The notes: generated by a model not told the origin, from the letters alone. Shown: positions 44,601-52,527, counted from the first letter of the stretch. The stretch: 64,000 nt of DNA from Halochromatium glycolicum (GCF_016584085.1 NZ_NRSJ01000002.1:157364-221363), one strand, 5' to 3'. Made by a program: numbers and translations.

Positions 44601-45717
44601 GATCGGTATCATTCCCGGCCATCTGATCATGGGCGCCGAGTTCACCGCGACCTCGATGATCGGCATGATCGCACTCGGCGGGATCATCGTCCGGCAGTCG
44701 ATCCTGATCGTCGAGTTCGTCAAGATCGAGGTCGCGCGCGGGAAGCCGGTGCGCGCGGCCGCGGTCGACGGCGCCGAGATCCGGATGCGGCCGATCCTGA
44801 TCACCTCGCTGACGCTGATGGCCGGTGCTTGGGCGATCATCGACGACCCGATCTTCCAGGGCATGGCGGTGAGCCTGCTGTTCGGTGCCGGTGTCGCGAC
44901 CCTGATGGCGGTGATCGTGATCCCGCTCGGCTGCATCTCGCTCAAGCGGCAGTTCTATCTGGTCGAGACCGAGAGTGGGGAGCGCACCCTGTCGGCCCGC
45001 TTTCAGGAGATCGAGGGGGACGCCGACATTGAGGGTCCGGACGCGGCAGCGGTTCGTGATCGGAGCGACGATCGGCGAGGGGCGACCTCCGAAACAGGCG
45101 CAGGAAGGGGTGACACCGTTATCATAGGCGAAGCGGTGCGCCGCGCGACGCCGACCTGGCTGCGGGCTTGGTGGGCGAGCTTGTCTGCGTTCATTTGGCT
45201 GAAAACGATAGGAGCAAAGATGTTCGGCCTCCTCAGCGATCTCCTCGTCGATCTCTTCCGCTGGCGGCGTGGGCCGCACGACCGTCCCCAGCACCCGTCG
45301 CCCGAAACGGCGCTAGGTGCCACGTCTCAATCCGCGCCAACGGGCAGTCCCTCGGAGCCTTCGGTCTCTGCGGCGCCAGCCGAGTCAGAGGCCGCGCCGG
45401 CATCGACTCGACAACAGGCGCCTGCGACGGCATCGCCAAGCGGCGATACTGTGGCGCGGGCAGCGTCGACAGCCGAGGCCCCAGCCAACGGGGCTCCGCC
45501 GAAGAAGGCCCCAGCCAAGAAGGTCTCGACCAAGAAGACGAGCACAAAAAAGGCGACCGCGAAGAAAGCGACAACGAAGAAGGCCCCGGCGAAGCAAGGC
45601 GCCACAACGAAGGCGACGGCCAAGAAGGCGTCGACCAAGAAGGCCCCGGCCAGCAAGAAGAAGACTGGACAATCGACCAAGCGCGACACCAGTAAGGACT
45701 CGGGCTCATCCAGCTAG
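41683..45717 (+). CDS. RND-family efflux permease (AcrB-like) with histone-like lysine-rich C-terminal extension
   Basis: 1344 residues from ATG 41683; the upstream in-frame extension is not conserved-looking. Residues ~35-1090 are a full RND transporter: first helix VTPMLLIGALCIGMLGLLF, docking loop RQEDPKISVPMIDVFVQYPG, ANMDRMPPDVKPP, central FAIGILVDDATVVVENI (proton-relay Asp pair) and a second half ending TLMAVIVIPLGCISLKRQFY. Typical members end near 1050. Here ~270 more residues follow: a charged segment, an amphipathic patch, then Pro/Ala/Ser and an AKK/TKK-rich, H1-like tail. No periplasmic adaptor or TolC gene is adjacent, so the pump partner is encoded elsewhere. Confidence 0.87.
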   Translation: MNDSIKAGRTQQPDSGRAGDGGPSKTPPTIGLSGRIARTFINTPVTPMLLIGALCIGMLGLLFTPRQEDPKISVPMIDVFVQYPGASAEQVESMVTLPLEQLMMELTGVRHVYSATRRGGAIVTVRFTVGEDMGESIVKVHDKLQANMDRMPPDVKPPLVKPVSIDDVPIVTLTLWSEEIDDSQLRNLALDVLQELGSVPDTGKGFVVGGREEQIRVEVMMERLAGYGITLDRIAETIRSANAETQTGATEGGGSAYKVYSGAFLNDAEDIARLVVGSQGGHPIYVRDVARVLPLPEETHQVVTHTTGPAYQGEHSADGAQAVTLAIAKKEGSNGVTVAEAVLDKLAALEQRLIPSNVQVEVTRNYGQSANDKVNELLKAMFEAAVIVSILCLVGLGLRAAIVVISVIPVVILLTIWWAWVVDYSIDRVSLFALIFAIGILVDDATVVVENIFRHWLELGKTSISEAVAAVDEVGNPTILATFTIIAALLPMGWVSGLMGPYMRPIPVLGSSAMFFSLVAAFVFTPWFALRVRPRLKALERAERREQRTRAIVGRFYRPLVMPLIRDRALGQAFLVGTIAATALVCTLFYFKVVPVKMLPFDNKPEFSVVVNLPEGTALPETANVVRRLADKLQELPEVVAIQTYAGTAQPFNFNGMVRHYYLREESWQGDLLVMLKDKHERERGSHAIAVAARELLAPLAHELGARVAVVEMPPGPPVLQTVVAEVYGPSAEIRREVARDMTAMFEQADGIVDVDNYLIEPYSSWRFEVDTEKAVRRGISVDTINRNLAMALGGAKVGDVKRGTVQEPTYIVIQVPLSYRSEISALGSLPIAGPDGRRVPLAELGRFVRQPEGQIIYHKDLRPIEYVVGEMEGRLGAPIYGMLAVEDRLEDYDPPGPGSTMSGMPDGLIAPPKTDAVADFEWTGEWTVTYETFRDMGLAFMAALVLIYGLIVWEFRDFALAGLIMSPIPLTLIGIIPGHLIMGAEFTATSMIGMIALGGIIVRQSILIVEFVKIEVARGKPVRAAAVDGAEIRMRPILITSLTLMAGAWAIIDDPIFQGMAVSLLFGAGVATLMAVIVIPLGCISLKRQFYLVETESGERTLSARFQEIEGDADIEGPDAAAVRDRSDDRRGATSETGAGRGDTVIIGEAVRRATPTWLRAWWASLSAFIWLKTIGAKMFGLLSDLLVDLFRWRRGPHDRPQHPSPETALGATSQSAPTGSPSEPSVSAAPAESEAAPASTRQQAPATASPSGDTVARAASTAEAPANGAPPKKAPAKKVSTKKTSTKKATAKKATTKKAPAKQGATTKATAKKASTKKAPASKKKTGQSTKRDTSKDSGSSS
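45220..45717 (+). CDS. Possible internal translation product: histone H1-like lysine-rich protein (165 aa)
   Basis: Inside the RND frame, ATG 45220 is preceded by AGGAG with 5-base spacing, an optimal ribosome binding site. Translation from here gives MFGLLSDLLVDLFRWRRG followed by Pro/Ala/Ser linkers and a tail of repeated AKK, TKK and PAKK units, like bacterial histone H1-like nucleoid proteins. It may be made separately from, or in addition to, the fused form. Whether the two are really one gene is open. Confidence 0.4.
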   Translation: MFGLLSDLLVDLFRWRRGPHDRPQHPSPETALGATSQSAPTGSPSEPSVSAAPAESEAAPASTRQQAPATASPSGDTVARAASTAEAPANGAPPKKAPAKKVSTKKTSTKKATAKKATTKKAPAKQGATTKATAKKASTKKAPASKKKTGQSTKRDTSKDSGSSS

Positions 45718-46100
45718 GACGTGTCCATCGTTTGCTTCCGGAGGCTGTCGCGACCACCGGTGGCCCCGGAATCGTGGAGGCATTATCGGACAGGCACTCG
45801 CCTTCGTCGGGAGCGAACCGGGCAGGCTAAGGCGATTTCTGTCAAAGCTCATACCGCATTGCTGGTCTTTTCGCTCGCCTTCTTCGTCGCGCCGCCGGTC
45901 ACATGGCCCGGCTATGCTCCCGGCGACGCTCCTCGAAGGCAAACGAAAATCCTGCGCAATTCGGTACGAGCTTTTCCGGCAATCGCCTAAGATCCCGCTT
46001 CAGCCTACCACGCCGCCGCTCGAGCGAATGGGGCCACGATGCTCGCTTTGCCTGCTGCACCGCTGGCGCGCTGGTCCGTCAGGCTGAGTACGGGTCCGTT
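45718..46100. other. Intergenic region with MITE-like element
   Basis: About 380 bases between the RND gene and fdxB, which are convergent. It holds the 157-bp repeat copy 3; outside it I see no gene and no clear terminator hairpin. Confidence 0.5.
45831..45987. mobile_element. 157-bp MITE-like element, copy 3
   Basis: Third copy, in the same orientation as the other two, 157 bp, flanked by TAA at 45828-45830 and 45988-45990. It differs from copy 1 at only a few positions, so all three moved recently. Confidence 0.88.
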
Positions 46101-46409
46101 CTAGGCGGCGAGCGCCTGCGGCTCGTGCGTCAGGCAACCCTTCGGACAGACGCGTGAGCAGGCCTCGCAGCCAATGCAGTCCATGCTGTCTTTGAGGTTC
46201 ATGACCATGCCCGGCGCCTCATCGAAGTCGTCGTCGAAATCATCGTCGTCATCCAGGTCCAGCTCGTCGCGGTCGATCAGTTCGAAGACGTCGCGCGGGC
46301 AGACCTTGAAACAGCGGCCGCAGCCGATGCAGTTGTTCTGATTCAGGTCGACGATGAACGATGGGGTCCATTCGCTGCCGCCACGGGTGACTCCGGTGAT
46401 GGTGCTCAT
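46101..46409 (-). CDS. fdxB: Nif-specific ferredoxin III (2[4Fe-4S])
   Basis: 102 residues from ATG 46409. NCIGCGRCFKVCPRDVFEL and DCIGCEACSRVCPKGCLTHE give two CxxCxxC...CP cluster motifs, with a very acidic spacer (DLDDDDDFDDDFDE) between them that matches nif ferredoxin III. It is the last gene of the nifENX operon and probably passes electrons for FeMo-cofactor synthesis or nitrogenase. The frame upstream of 46409 is not part of it. Confidence 0.93.
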   Translation of the reverse strand: MSTITGVTRGGSEWTPSFIVDLNQNNCIGCGRCFKVCPRDVFELIDRDELDLDDDDDFDDDFDEAPGMVMNLKDSMDCIGCEACSRVCPKGCLTHEPQALAA

Positions 46410-46634
46410 TACGCTGCTCCGCTGGTTTGGCCCTGATCGTGCCGCCGTTGATTGACTGCGGGGCGCTCTCAGGGGAGGACTGAAGGGGTATGATTGGCTC
46501 GATACCGCGCTGATTGTGATCGCTGGTTCACTGGATTGCCGGACAGAAGGCGCCTTCAAACCTCGTCTTTGCAGGCCCTGCGCTCCGGCATAGAGGCCGA
46601 ATGGCGACAGATGATCCGCCGGCTCGACCGCTGG

Positions 46635-46853
46635 TCAGGCTTCGGCTGCCGCCTGGGCCGCTTTGAGTCTGGCGTTGGCTTCGGACCAGGCCTGGCAGGC
46701 GTCATAGGTCGCTTGAGCCATGGCCGGTATCTCCTCGAAGGCGGCCGGTAGGCGGTCTTCGACCAGGTCGTGCAATTCGCTCGCGCGCTCGCTGGCGATG
46801 CGCTTCGCCTTCTTGGTCGCCTTCTCGAGGGCCTTGAGATCGTCTTCGGTCAT
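46635..46853 (-). CDS. DUF683 / CCE_0567-type nif-associated small protein
   Basis: 72 residues. LKALEKATKKAKRIASERAS, then ELHDLVEDRLPAAFEEIPAM and AQATYDACQAWSEANARLKA, match the small coiled-coil proteins found beside the NifX-associated DUF269 gene in most nif clusters. The cyanobacterial member binds metal ions. A role in cofactor metal handling is inferred from that. Confidence 0.88.
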   Translation of the reverse strand: MTEDDLKALEKATKKAKRIASERASELHDLVEDRLPAAFEEIPAMAQATYDACQAWSEANARLKAAQAAAEA

Positions 46854-46925
46854 CGGTTTGCTCTCAGGTTGACTCGCGCAAGCTCCTGATTGATCTGTCT
46901 GCAGGAGCCAGTCTGTTGGGGCGTC

Positions 46926-47417
46926 TTAGAGGCCGGCGACGTCACTGTGCTCGCCGATCAGCTCGAGCGCGACGGCCAGCAAGGTGTCGGCCTCGTGCTT
47001 CATCTTAGACAGCGACGGGAAGCCGAACCGATGTACGTCGCGTAGGGTGCGATCCATCACCACCAGCTTCCCGACCGTGATCAGCGCGCGGCCGAAGCCC
47101 TCGTGGCTCAGATGGAGCAGCGGGATGGCGCGCAGCCCGCATTCCTGCTCGATCATCACCGCGATCGCGTTGTAGAACGCCTGCAGGCGGGCGACGACGA
47201 TCTCGTCCGGGTCGCCGACGATCGGGATCTCACGCTTCTTCGCCTTGGTCAGCACATAGGGTTCGAGGATCTCGGCTGGCGAGAGGTTGTCATAGGTGCC
47301 GTAGGGGTCAATCGCGCGGACTTGGCGGACCATCTCAGTTGCGAACTCGGTGCCGAGCACCGGATCATCGGGTGAGATCGCGGGGCTGGGTGGGGCTTCG
47401 GGCGTCGCAACGGTCAT
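46926..47417 (-). CDS. NifX-associated nitrogen fixation protein (DUF269)
   Basis: 163 residues. FATEMVRQVRAIDPYGTYDN, LTKAKKREIPIVGDPDEIVV, LQAFYNAIAVMIEQECG, MKHEADTLLAVALELI are the conserved blocks of the TIGR02935 family, always close to nifX. Function is not well defined; it accompanies FeMo-co assembly genes. It lies between the rseC-like gene and DUF683 in the nifE operon. Confidence 0.92.
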   Translation of the reverse strand: MTVATPEAPPSPAISPDDPVLGTEFATEMVRQVRAIDPYGTYDNLSPAEILEPYVLTKAKKREIPIVGDPDEIVVARLQAFYNAIAVMIEQECGLRAIPLLHLSHEGFGRALITVGKLVVMDRTLRDVHRFGFPSLSKMKHEADTLLAVALELIGEHSDVAGL

Positions 47418-47523
47418 CGGGTTCTCCTGGTCTTTGAGGCCCTATCAAAATTTGCTGATGGCGGAAGCCATTTTGCTAGGGTTTCTTCGTACTGGTTCGG
47501 GGTGCTGGCTCGGGGCGCTGGTC

Positions 47524-48006
47524 TTAGCCGCCTACCGAAGGGTGGGTCTCGGGAATCAGGATCGGCGGCCGATCATCGGCGCGGCGCAGCAGGATTGGGC
47601 GAAAGCGCGCGCGGGCGCCGGTGCCGCCGGTGATCAGCGCGGTCAGCAGCAGGCCAAGGGCGAGGCCGAGGATGCCGACCACAGCGCTGCCGAGATCGCT
47701 GACGGCGAGCGCATCGGCGGCGCTGGCGCTGCCGACGAAGGTCAGCAGCGGCAGCAGATAGGCGACCAGCGAGGCGCGCACCAGGGTCGGGTTGCGCACG
47801 CCGATCAGCACCTGATCGCCGGGGCTGACGCCGATCGGGTCCCGCACCCGCAGGCGCGTTGCGGCGCCGTTGCCGAAGATCTTGGCAAGGGTTGCGCTCT
47901 CGCAGCGATCGGCGCGCCCGCAGCCGGCGCAGCCGGTCTCGCGGGCGACCTCGATCAAGGCCGCGCCGTCGGCGACGGCGAGTACGGTGGCGCGTTGCTC
48001 GATCAT
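47524..48006 (-). CDS. RseC/MucC-family (SoxR-reducing system) protein
   Basis: 160 residues from ATG 48006. The N-terminus MIEQRATVLAVADGAALIEV, with a Cys cluster TGCAGCGRADRCESATLAKI (C-x2-C-x5-C), then two hydrophobic helices (ASLVAYLLPLLTFVGSA; AVVGILGLALGLLLTALITG), is the RseC architecture. RseC works with the Rnf complex in E. coli. Finding it inside a nif operon, between nifX and DUF269, fits a link to Rnf-driven ferredoxin reduction. No rnf gene is in the window. Confidence 0.85.
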   Translation of the reverse strand: MIEQRATVLAVADGAALIEVARETGCAGCGRADRCESATLAKIFGNGAATRLRVRDPIGVSPGDQVLIGVRNPTLVRASLVAYLLPLLTFVGSASAADALAVSDLGSAVVGILGLALGLLLTALITGGTGARARFRPILLRRADDRPPILIPETHPSVGG

Positions 48007-48028
48007 CGGGCGGTCTCCTGGATCGCGC

Positions 48029-48505
48029 TCATTCCTGCCAGCCCTCGGCCGCCATCGCATCGAAGCGGCTCGCGCTGCGCGGGGCCTGCTGCTCGATCGC
48101 GCGCTGCAGCCAGGCGCTCGGGCCGTCGCGCAGCTCGCGCTTGAGCGCATGCAGCAGGGCGCTGATCAGGGTGCCAGGGGTGACCTTGATCGGCTGCACG
48201 CCCTGGGCGCGCAGTTTGCCGATGGCCGAGGCGCCGACCGCCTGGCAGTAGACCGCGACACAGCCGTCCAGGGCCTCGATCTTGGCGCCGAGCTTGTCCT
48301 CATTGCCGTCCATGTCGAGGCGGCCGAACTGCGCGACCTCAAGCAACGAATAGCCGCTCGGGCCGACCCGGTAAACCGCGAAGCCTTCGGCGGCGCCAAA
48401 GTGCTGATCGACGCGCTGACGATCGCTGCTGGCAAAGGCGACCTTGACGGTGACGGGGTCGGCCTCCTCGGTGCCGACGAGCTTGAGCTGGCGTTTCATC
48501 GTCAT
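48029..48505 (-). CDS. nifX: Nitrogen fixation protein NifX
   Basis: 158 residues. VKVAFASSDRQRVDQHFGAA, GFAVYRVGPSGYSLLEVAQF and KLGAKIEALDGCVAVYCQAV identify the NifX/NifB-C-terminal fold that binds NifB-co and the VK-cluster. It carries cofactor precursors to NifEN. It starts 138 bases after nifN ends, in the same operon. The C-terminal 30 residues are variable. Confidence 0.93.
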   Translation of the reverse strand: MTMKRQLKLVGTEEADPVTVKVAFASSDRQRVDQHFGAAEGFAVYRVGPSGYSLLEVAQFGRLDMDGNEDKLGAKIEALDGCVAVYCQAVGASAIGKLRAQGVQPIKVTPGTLISALLHALKRELRDGPSAWLQRAIEQQAPRSASRFDAMAAEGWQE

Positions 48506-48643
48506 GGTGATGGGCTCGCGTCAATCTGTATCTAGAGATCGTCTGAATTCACCAAGGCGCGGGGGAACCGATGCGGCGACCGGCCTCGCCAATGGCCTCG
48601 GAGGCGCGCTCGCCTCTCTCTGGGTGCGAGGCGGCCATAGGGC

Positions 48644-50197
48644 TCAAGCGGCCGCGACGCCGTGGTGCGGGTCTTGCGCCTGGCCGTCGCGCTCGCCCTC
48701 GGGCCATTGCTTGAGCCGGGAGCGATAGGGCGCGATCTCGCCCTTGTGCAGCCCGAGCAGGATGTTGGCGAGGTCGAACAGGGTCTGGCGGCTGCCCGAG
48801 TAGCCGATCCACTGCCGCTGCCAGCCGCCGACCCGATCGAACTGCGGGAAACCGGCGCGTAGCAGCGGGATGCCAAGTCGCTCGGCGGTCGGGACCCCAT
48901 GGCTGTTAGTGATCAGGACCTCGGCGCCGTTGGCGCGGGCGAGCTGCTCGAGGTCCTCGAGATCGCCGATCTTGATCTCACTGGTGACCGCCGCGCGCAG
49001 GCTCGGTGCATTGGTGGGGGCGACGGCGGCGACCGTCTCGGCGCCCAGGCTCGCGAGCAGTTGCGTGAAGCCGACCAGCAGATCGGCGTCGGCGGCGAGT
49101 GCGATCCGCGCCTGGCCGAGCGCGAAATGGCTGTCGAGCATCGCGTCCTGGAGCTGCGAGCGCTGGCGCTCGATGCGCTCCGGCACCGGCTCGGCGCTGA
49201 TCTCGGCGAGGGTCGCGATGAAGCGGTCCATCGCGTCGAGCCCCATCAGGTGCGGGAAGCGATGATCGGGCACGCCGGTGCGCTCGGCGAGCAGGTCGGC
49301 GGCGCCGGCCATCGAGCCGCCAATGACGAGCGTCGCCGCGGCATCGCCGAGGGTCGCGAGCTCGTCGAGCGGGGTGCCGCCGATGGTCAGCGCGTTGTAG
49401 TCGCTCTCGGCGAGATGGCCGTCGAGCGCATCGGCGATGTCCGGCAGAACGACCGGCCGCAGCCGGAAGCGTTCGAGCAGGTCCTTCAGGTGCTCGATGT
49501 CGCCGGTGGTCAGGTGTGAGCCGACCAGGACATTGACCTGGCGCTGGCGGCGTCCGGGCCGCGTGCCGGCAGCGGTCGCCTTCGGGACGAGCTCGTCGAT
49601 CAGCGCCCGCACCGCGGCGTTGAAGCCGGTCTCGAGGCAGCCACTGTAGTCCGGCGAGGCGACCGGCACCACCGCGACCCGCTCGCATTCGGGATGGGCG
49701 CTGCGGAACTGGCGCACGGCGCGCTTGATATCGGCGCCTTGGGTCTCGACCAGTCCGGTGGTCGGCAGGCCGATCAGCGCCGGGTCGTGCTTCTTGCAGA
49801 TGGTCGCGAGCCCCTCGACCACGGCGTCGTCACCGCCCATGATGGTGCTGACCTGGTCCATCGCCGTGGTCTGCATCGGCATCGGCTCGCGGAAGTGCTG
49901 GATGAAGAAGATCTTGCCGAATGCGGTGCAGCCCTGGGAGCCGTGCAGCATCGGCAGTGACCGATGCATGCCGAGGAAGGCGAGGGTGGCGCCGAGCGTC
50001 GCGCTGGCCTTGAGCGGACCGACCGAGAGCGCCTTGTTGCGCTTGACGATCGTGGGGCCGATGGTTTCGGCTTGGCCCGGGGAGCCTGTTGTGGGGTTTG
50101 CTCTGTCGGCGGTCTGCCCGCCTGTCAGGGCGCCGGCCTGACCGGCGTTGCGCGGGCCACTATTCGACTGTCCAACGGTAACGGGTTGCTCAGCCAT
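48644..50197 (-). CDS. nifN: Nitrogenase iron-molybdenum cofactor scaffold protein NifN
   Basis: 517 residues. After a 47-residue low-complexity N-terminus the NifN core begins (IVKRNKALSVGPLKASATLG), with LPMLHGSQGCTAFGKIFFIQ, AMDQVSTIMGGDDAVVEG, IGLPTTGLVETQGADI and FPHLMGLDAMDRFIATLA. NifN pairs with NifE as the alpha2beta2 scaffold on which NifB-co is matured with Mo and homocitrate. It starts 3 bases after nifE stops. Both the start region and the Gln/Asp/His tail are longer than usual. Confidence 0.95.
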   Translation of the reverse strand: MAEQPVTVGQSNSGPRNAGQAGALTGGQTADRANPTTGSPGQAETIGPTIVKRNKALSVGPLKASATLGATLAFLGMHRSLPMLHGSQGCTAFGKIFFIQHFREPMPMQTTAMDQVSTIMGGDDAVVEGLATICKKHDPALIGLPTTGLVETQGADIKRAVRQFRSAHPECERVAVVPVASPDYSGCLETGFNAAVRALIDELVPKATAAGTRPGRRQRQVNVLVGSHLTTGDIEHLKDLLERFRLRPVVLPDIADALDGHLAESDYNALTIGGTPLDELATLGDAAATLVIGGSMAGAADLLAERTGVPDHRFPHLMGLDAMDRFIATLAEISAEPVPERIERQRSQLQDAMLDSHFALGQARIALAADADLLVGFTQLLASLGAETVAAVAPTNAPSLRAAVTSEIKIGDLEDLEQLARANGAEVLITNSHGVPTAERLGIPLLRAGFPQFDRVGGWQRQWIGYSGSRQTLFDLANILLGLHKGEIAPYRSRLKQWPEGERDGQAQDPHHGVAAA

Positions 50198-50200
50198 CGG

Positions 50201-51805
50201 TTACACCTCCACTGTGGTTTGGGCTTGAGTCGGCGTACCGGATGTCGTGTCGGGCGGCGTGGCCCGTTGCTCGCGAGCGCCAGCACTAGCGCCGGCGGCG
50301 GCACTGTCCTGACCCCGCTTGGCCTGACCCTGACCCGTTCTGGCTGCGCTCGCGGCCGTGGAGTCCTGGGCGAAGGGGGGCTCAGCAGCGGCGGTGCTCG
50401 GCGTCATCGCGCCGGCGCCGGCACTGCCGGCGAGACGCCAGGGCGGGACACTGCGCACGGCCGGCCAGATCGGGCTCTCGATGGTCAGGCAGAGCTGGCG
50501 GGCGAGCTCGAGCATGCCGTCGTAGCCGGCATAGCCGTACTCGCGTTCCTGATTGATATCCAGGAACGGGATGCGGGCCTTGAGCGCCGTGTACTGGTTG
50601 CGGCCGCCGGCGACCATGATGTCCGCGCCTTCGCGCCAGTAGAGATCGAGCAGGTTGCGCGGGTTGCCGTCCTCGATCATCACCGCGTCATCGCCCATCA
50701 GCGCGCGGATGCGGGCCTTGTCGTCCTCGGTCGACTTGCGGGTGCCGGTCGCGACCACGGTCATGCCAAGGTCCTGCAGGGCCGAGACGATCGACCAGGA
50801 CTTGACCCCGCCGGTGTAGAGCAGCACCCGCTTGCCGCGCAGCCGCTCGCGCCAGGGCTCGAGCGCGGCGTCGAGACGCGCCTCCATGCGGGCGATCAGC
50901 GCCTCGGTGCGCTGGCTCAGATCCGGGTCGTCGAGCAGCCGGGCGAAGTCGCGCAGCGCCCGTGACATGTCCTCGACGCCATAGAAGCTGCCCTCGAACC
51001 AGGGCGTGCCGAAGGCCTGCTCGAGCTTGCGCGCGACGTTGATCATGGCCTTGGAGCAGACCATCATGTTGGCCTCGGCGCGATGCATGGTCTGCACCTC
51101 GTGGAAACGCGCATCGCCGGAGAGGGTGCAGAGCACGCGCAGCCCCAGTTCGTCGAGCACCGGCAAGACATGCCAGAGCTCGCCGGCGATGTTGTATTCG
51201 CCGACCAGCGAGACGTCATGGACCTTGAAGTCCGGCCGCTCGATCCCGGGTGGGACCGGGTCGGGCTCGCGGCCGCCGCAGACCTGCTTGACCATGGTCT
51301 CGCCGGCGATGCGGTTGCCGAGGTTCTTGGTGCCGTAGAAGCCGGCGGCATCGACCGAGATCACCGGCTTGCCCCAGCGTTCCGAGGCCGCCTTGCAGAC
51401 CGCGTCGACATCGTCGCCGATCAGCGCCGGCACGCAGGTGTTGTAGACGAAGACCGCGGCCGGGTCGTAGCTGTCGATCGCCTGCTTGATCGAATGGAAC
51501 AGGCGCTTCTCGCCGCGGCCCATGATCACGTCCTGCTCGGTGAGATCGGTGGTCATGCCGAGCTTGTAGAGGCTGGGGCCGGTCGAGCGGCTGCCGCGGT
51601 TGTCCCAGGCGCTGCCGGCGCAGGCGATCGAGCCGTGCACGATATGGGCGACATCGCCGATCGGCAGCAGGGCGATCTGGGCGCCATCGAAGGCGCAGCC
51701 GCCGGCGGTGGCGCCGGGCTTCGGCTTCGCGCAGCCCGACTTGCCCTTGTTGTTGTGCTCGCAGGCGGGCTCGTCCAGCAGGGCGGCGATGTCTTTCTGT
51801 TTCAT
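50201..51805 (-). CDS. nifE: Nitrogenase iron-molybdenum cofactor scaffold protein NifE
   Basis: 534 residues from ATG 51805; family members are usually ~460-490. [71 protein letters not shown] and [24 protein letters not shown] blocks ([10 protein letters not shown]) are typical of NifE. The core ends near residue 460; the remaining ~70 residues are Ala/Gly/Ser/Thr/Gln-rich and unstructured. First gene of the nifENX operon, behind a sigma-54 motif. Confidence 0.95.
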   Translation of the reverse strand: MKQKDIAALLDEPACEHNNKGKSGCAKPKPGATAGGCAFDGAQIALLPIGDVAHIVHGSIACAGSAWDNRGSRSTGPSLYKLGMTTDLTEQDVIMGRGEKRLFHSIKQAIDSYDPAAVFVYNTCVPALIGDDVDAVCKAASERWGKPVISVDAAGFYGTKNLGNRIAGETMVKQVCGGREPDPVPPGIERPDFKVHDVSLVGEYNIAGELWHVLPVLDELGLRVLCTLSGDARFHEVQTMHRAEANMMVCSKAMINVARKLEQAFGTPWFEGSFYGVEDMSRALRDFARLLDDPDLSQRTEALIARMEARLDAALEPWRERLRGKRVLLYTGGVKSWSIVSALQDLGMTVVATGTRKSTEDDKARIRALMGDDAVMIEDGNPRNLLDLYWREGADIMVAGGRNQYTALKARIPFLDINQEREYGYAGYDGMLELARQLCLTIESPIWPAVRSVPPWRLAGSAGAGAMTPSTAAAEPPFAQDSTAASAARTGQGQAKRGQDSAAAGASAGAREQRATPPDTTSGTPTQAQTTVEV

Positions 51806-51859
51806 GACCTCGGGTTCCGACGGGGACGCGATTTGGAAAGAAGCGATTGGGGAAGGGTT

Positions 51860-51875
51860 AAGCAGACGGCGTGCC
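51860..51875 (-). promoter_or_regulatory. Sigma-54 (-24/-12) promoter of nifE
   Basis: On the minus strand TGGCACGCCGTCTGCT: a perfect TGGCAC, the required GG-N10-GC spacing, and CTGC where the consensus has TTGC. Transcription would start near 51849, giving a ~45-base leader before nifE ATG 51805. Confidence 0.72.
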
Positions 51876-52105
51876 AGTGCCTGTCCGGTGCTCGAACCGG
51901 TGCTCCAAGACGGCAGGGCTGGAGCCGCGATGGGGCGGCATTGGATCGGTGATGGGCCGGTAATGGGGCTAAATCTCGGCGTTCTGATTGCTGATTTTCC
52001 AAAGTTGGATAGGAGCTTAGCGACTGGTGAGCAGTGATCGCTCGGCCGGCACACCGCAGCCGGCGCACCCCAGCCGGCGCATCGCGGCGGGACATCGCGG
52101 CGGAT

Positions 52106-52121
52106 TGTTGCAAAGCGAACA
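52106..52121. promoter_or_regulatory. NifA upstream activator sequence
   Basis: TGT-N10-ACA (TGTTGCAAAGCGAACA), extended to TTGT...ACAA. It is ~230 bases upstream of the nifE -24 element and ~155 bases upstream of the rightward motif at 52275, so it could serve either or both. Confidence 0.6.
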
Positions 52122-52149
52122 ACCGTCGCCAGTTGCCGCCTTTGCAACA
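52106..52149. repeat. 10-bp perfect inverted repeat
   Basis: TGTTGCAAAG (52106-52115) and CTTTGCAACA (52140-52149), separated by 24 bases. The left arm overlaps the NifA box. No T-run follows, so a terminator is unlikely; an operator is possible. Confidence 0.6.
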
Positions 52150-52274
52150 GGTTCAGCAGGAGACGAGCGCGGGTTCCAGCGCTCCGTTGAACAGTCGGCA
52201 GGTGGCGAGGAGACGGAGCGGCCTGGGGCGTCTGTGGTAAGAACAAGGCGAGGCTTCAGGCCAGGGATCGGCGT

Positions 52275-52290
52275 TGGCCGAGTGCATGCG
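52275..52290 (+). promoter_or_regulatory. Weak sigma-54-like motif facing the SIR2-like/cowN genes
   Basis: TGGCCGAGTGCATGCG keeps the GG-N10-GC spacing but departs from TGGCAC and TTGC. It lies ~240 bases upstream of the SIR2-like start, and the NifA box sits at the classical distance behind it. Confidence 0.35.
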
Positions 52291-52527
52291 TTGATTGACC
52301 ATCTAATACAGGGGGTTAATCAGCGCGTAAGGGGTCCGACGCCGGAGCCATTCGGCCGTCTCGGCTGGGCCCTGCTCTGACGCCAGGCGTGCCGCGCTGC
52401 GGCCATGGACAAGGCTCGAGACAGCTTCCGGTCCGCTGTCGGGGAGGTCGGGCAAACCGATCGACCCGAAGCTGGCGCTGGACTTGCTTGCAAGCCGAGG
52501 ATTCCCTCCGATCCTTAAGGACGTCCC

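Larger units (their letters stand above)
51806..52527. other. nifE / SIR2-like divergent regulatory region
   Basis: About 720 bases without a gene between nifE (minus) and the SIR2-like gene (plus). It holds a -24/-12 motif for nifE, a NifA box, a 10-bp inverted repeat, two CCGGTGCTC direct repeats (51884-51892, 51896-51904) and a weaker -24/-12 motif facing right. Confidence 0.65.

Noticed and set aside
45003..45323. Minus-strand frame opposite the RND tail
   Set aside because: No recognisable domain and no ribosome binding site; taken as a shadow.
51880..51920. tRNA T-arm-like sequence (CCGGTTCGAGCACCGG on the minus strand)
   Set aside because: The arms are direct rather than inverted, and no acceptor or anticodon stem fits. 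It is the CCGGTGCTC direct repeat near the nifE promoter.
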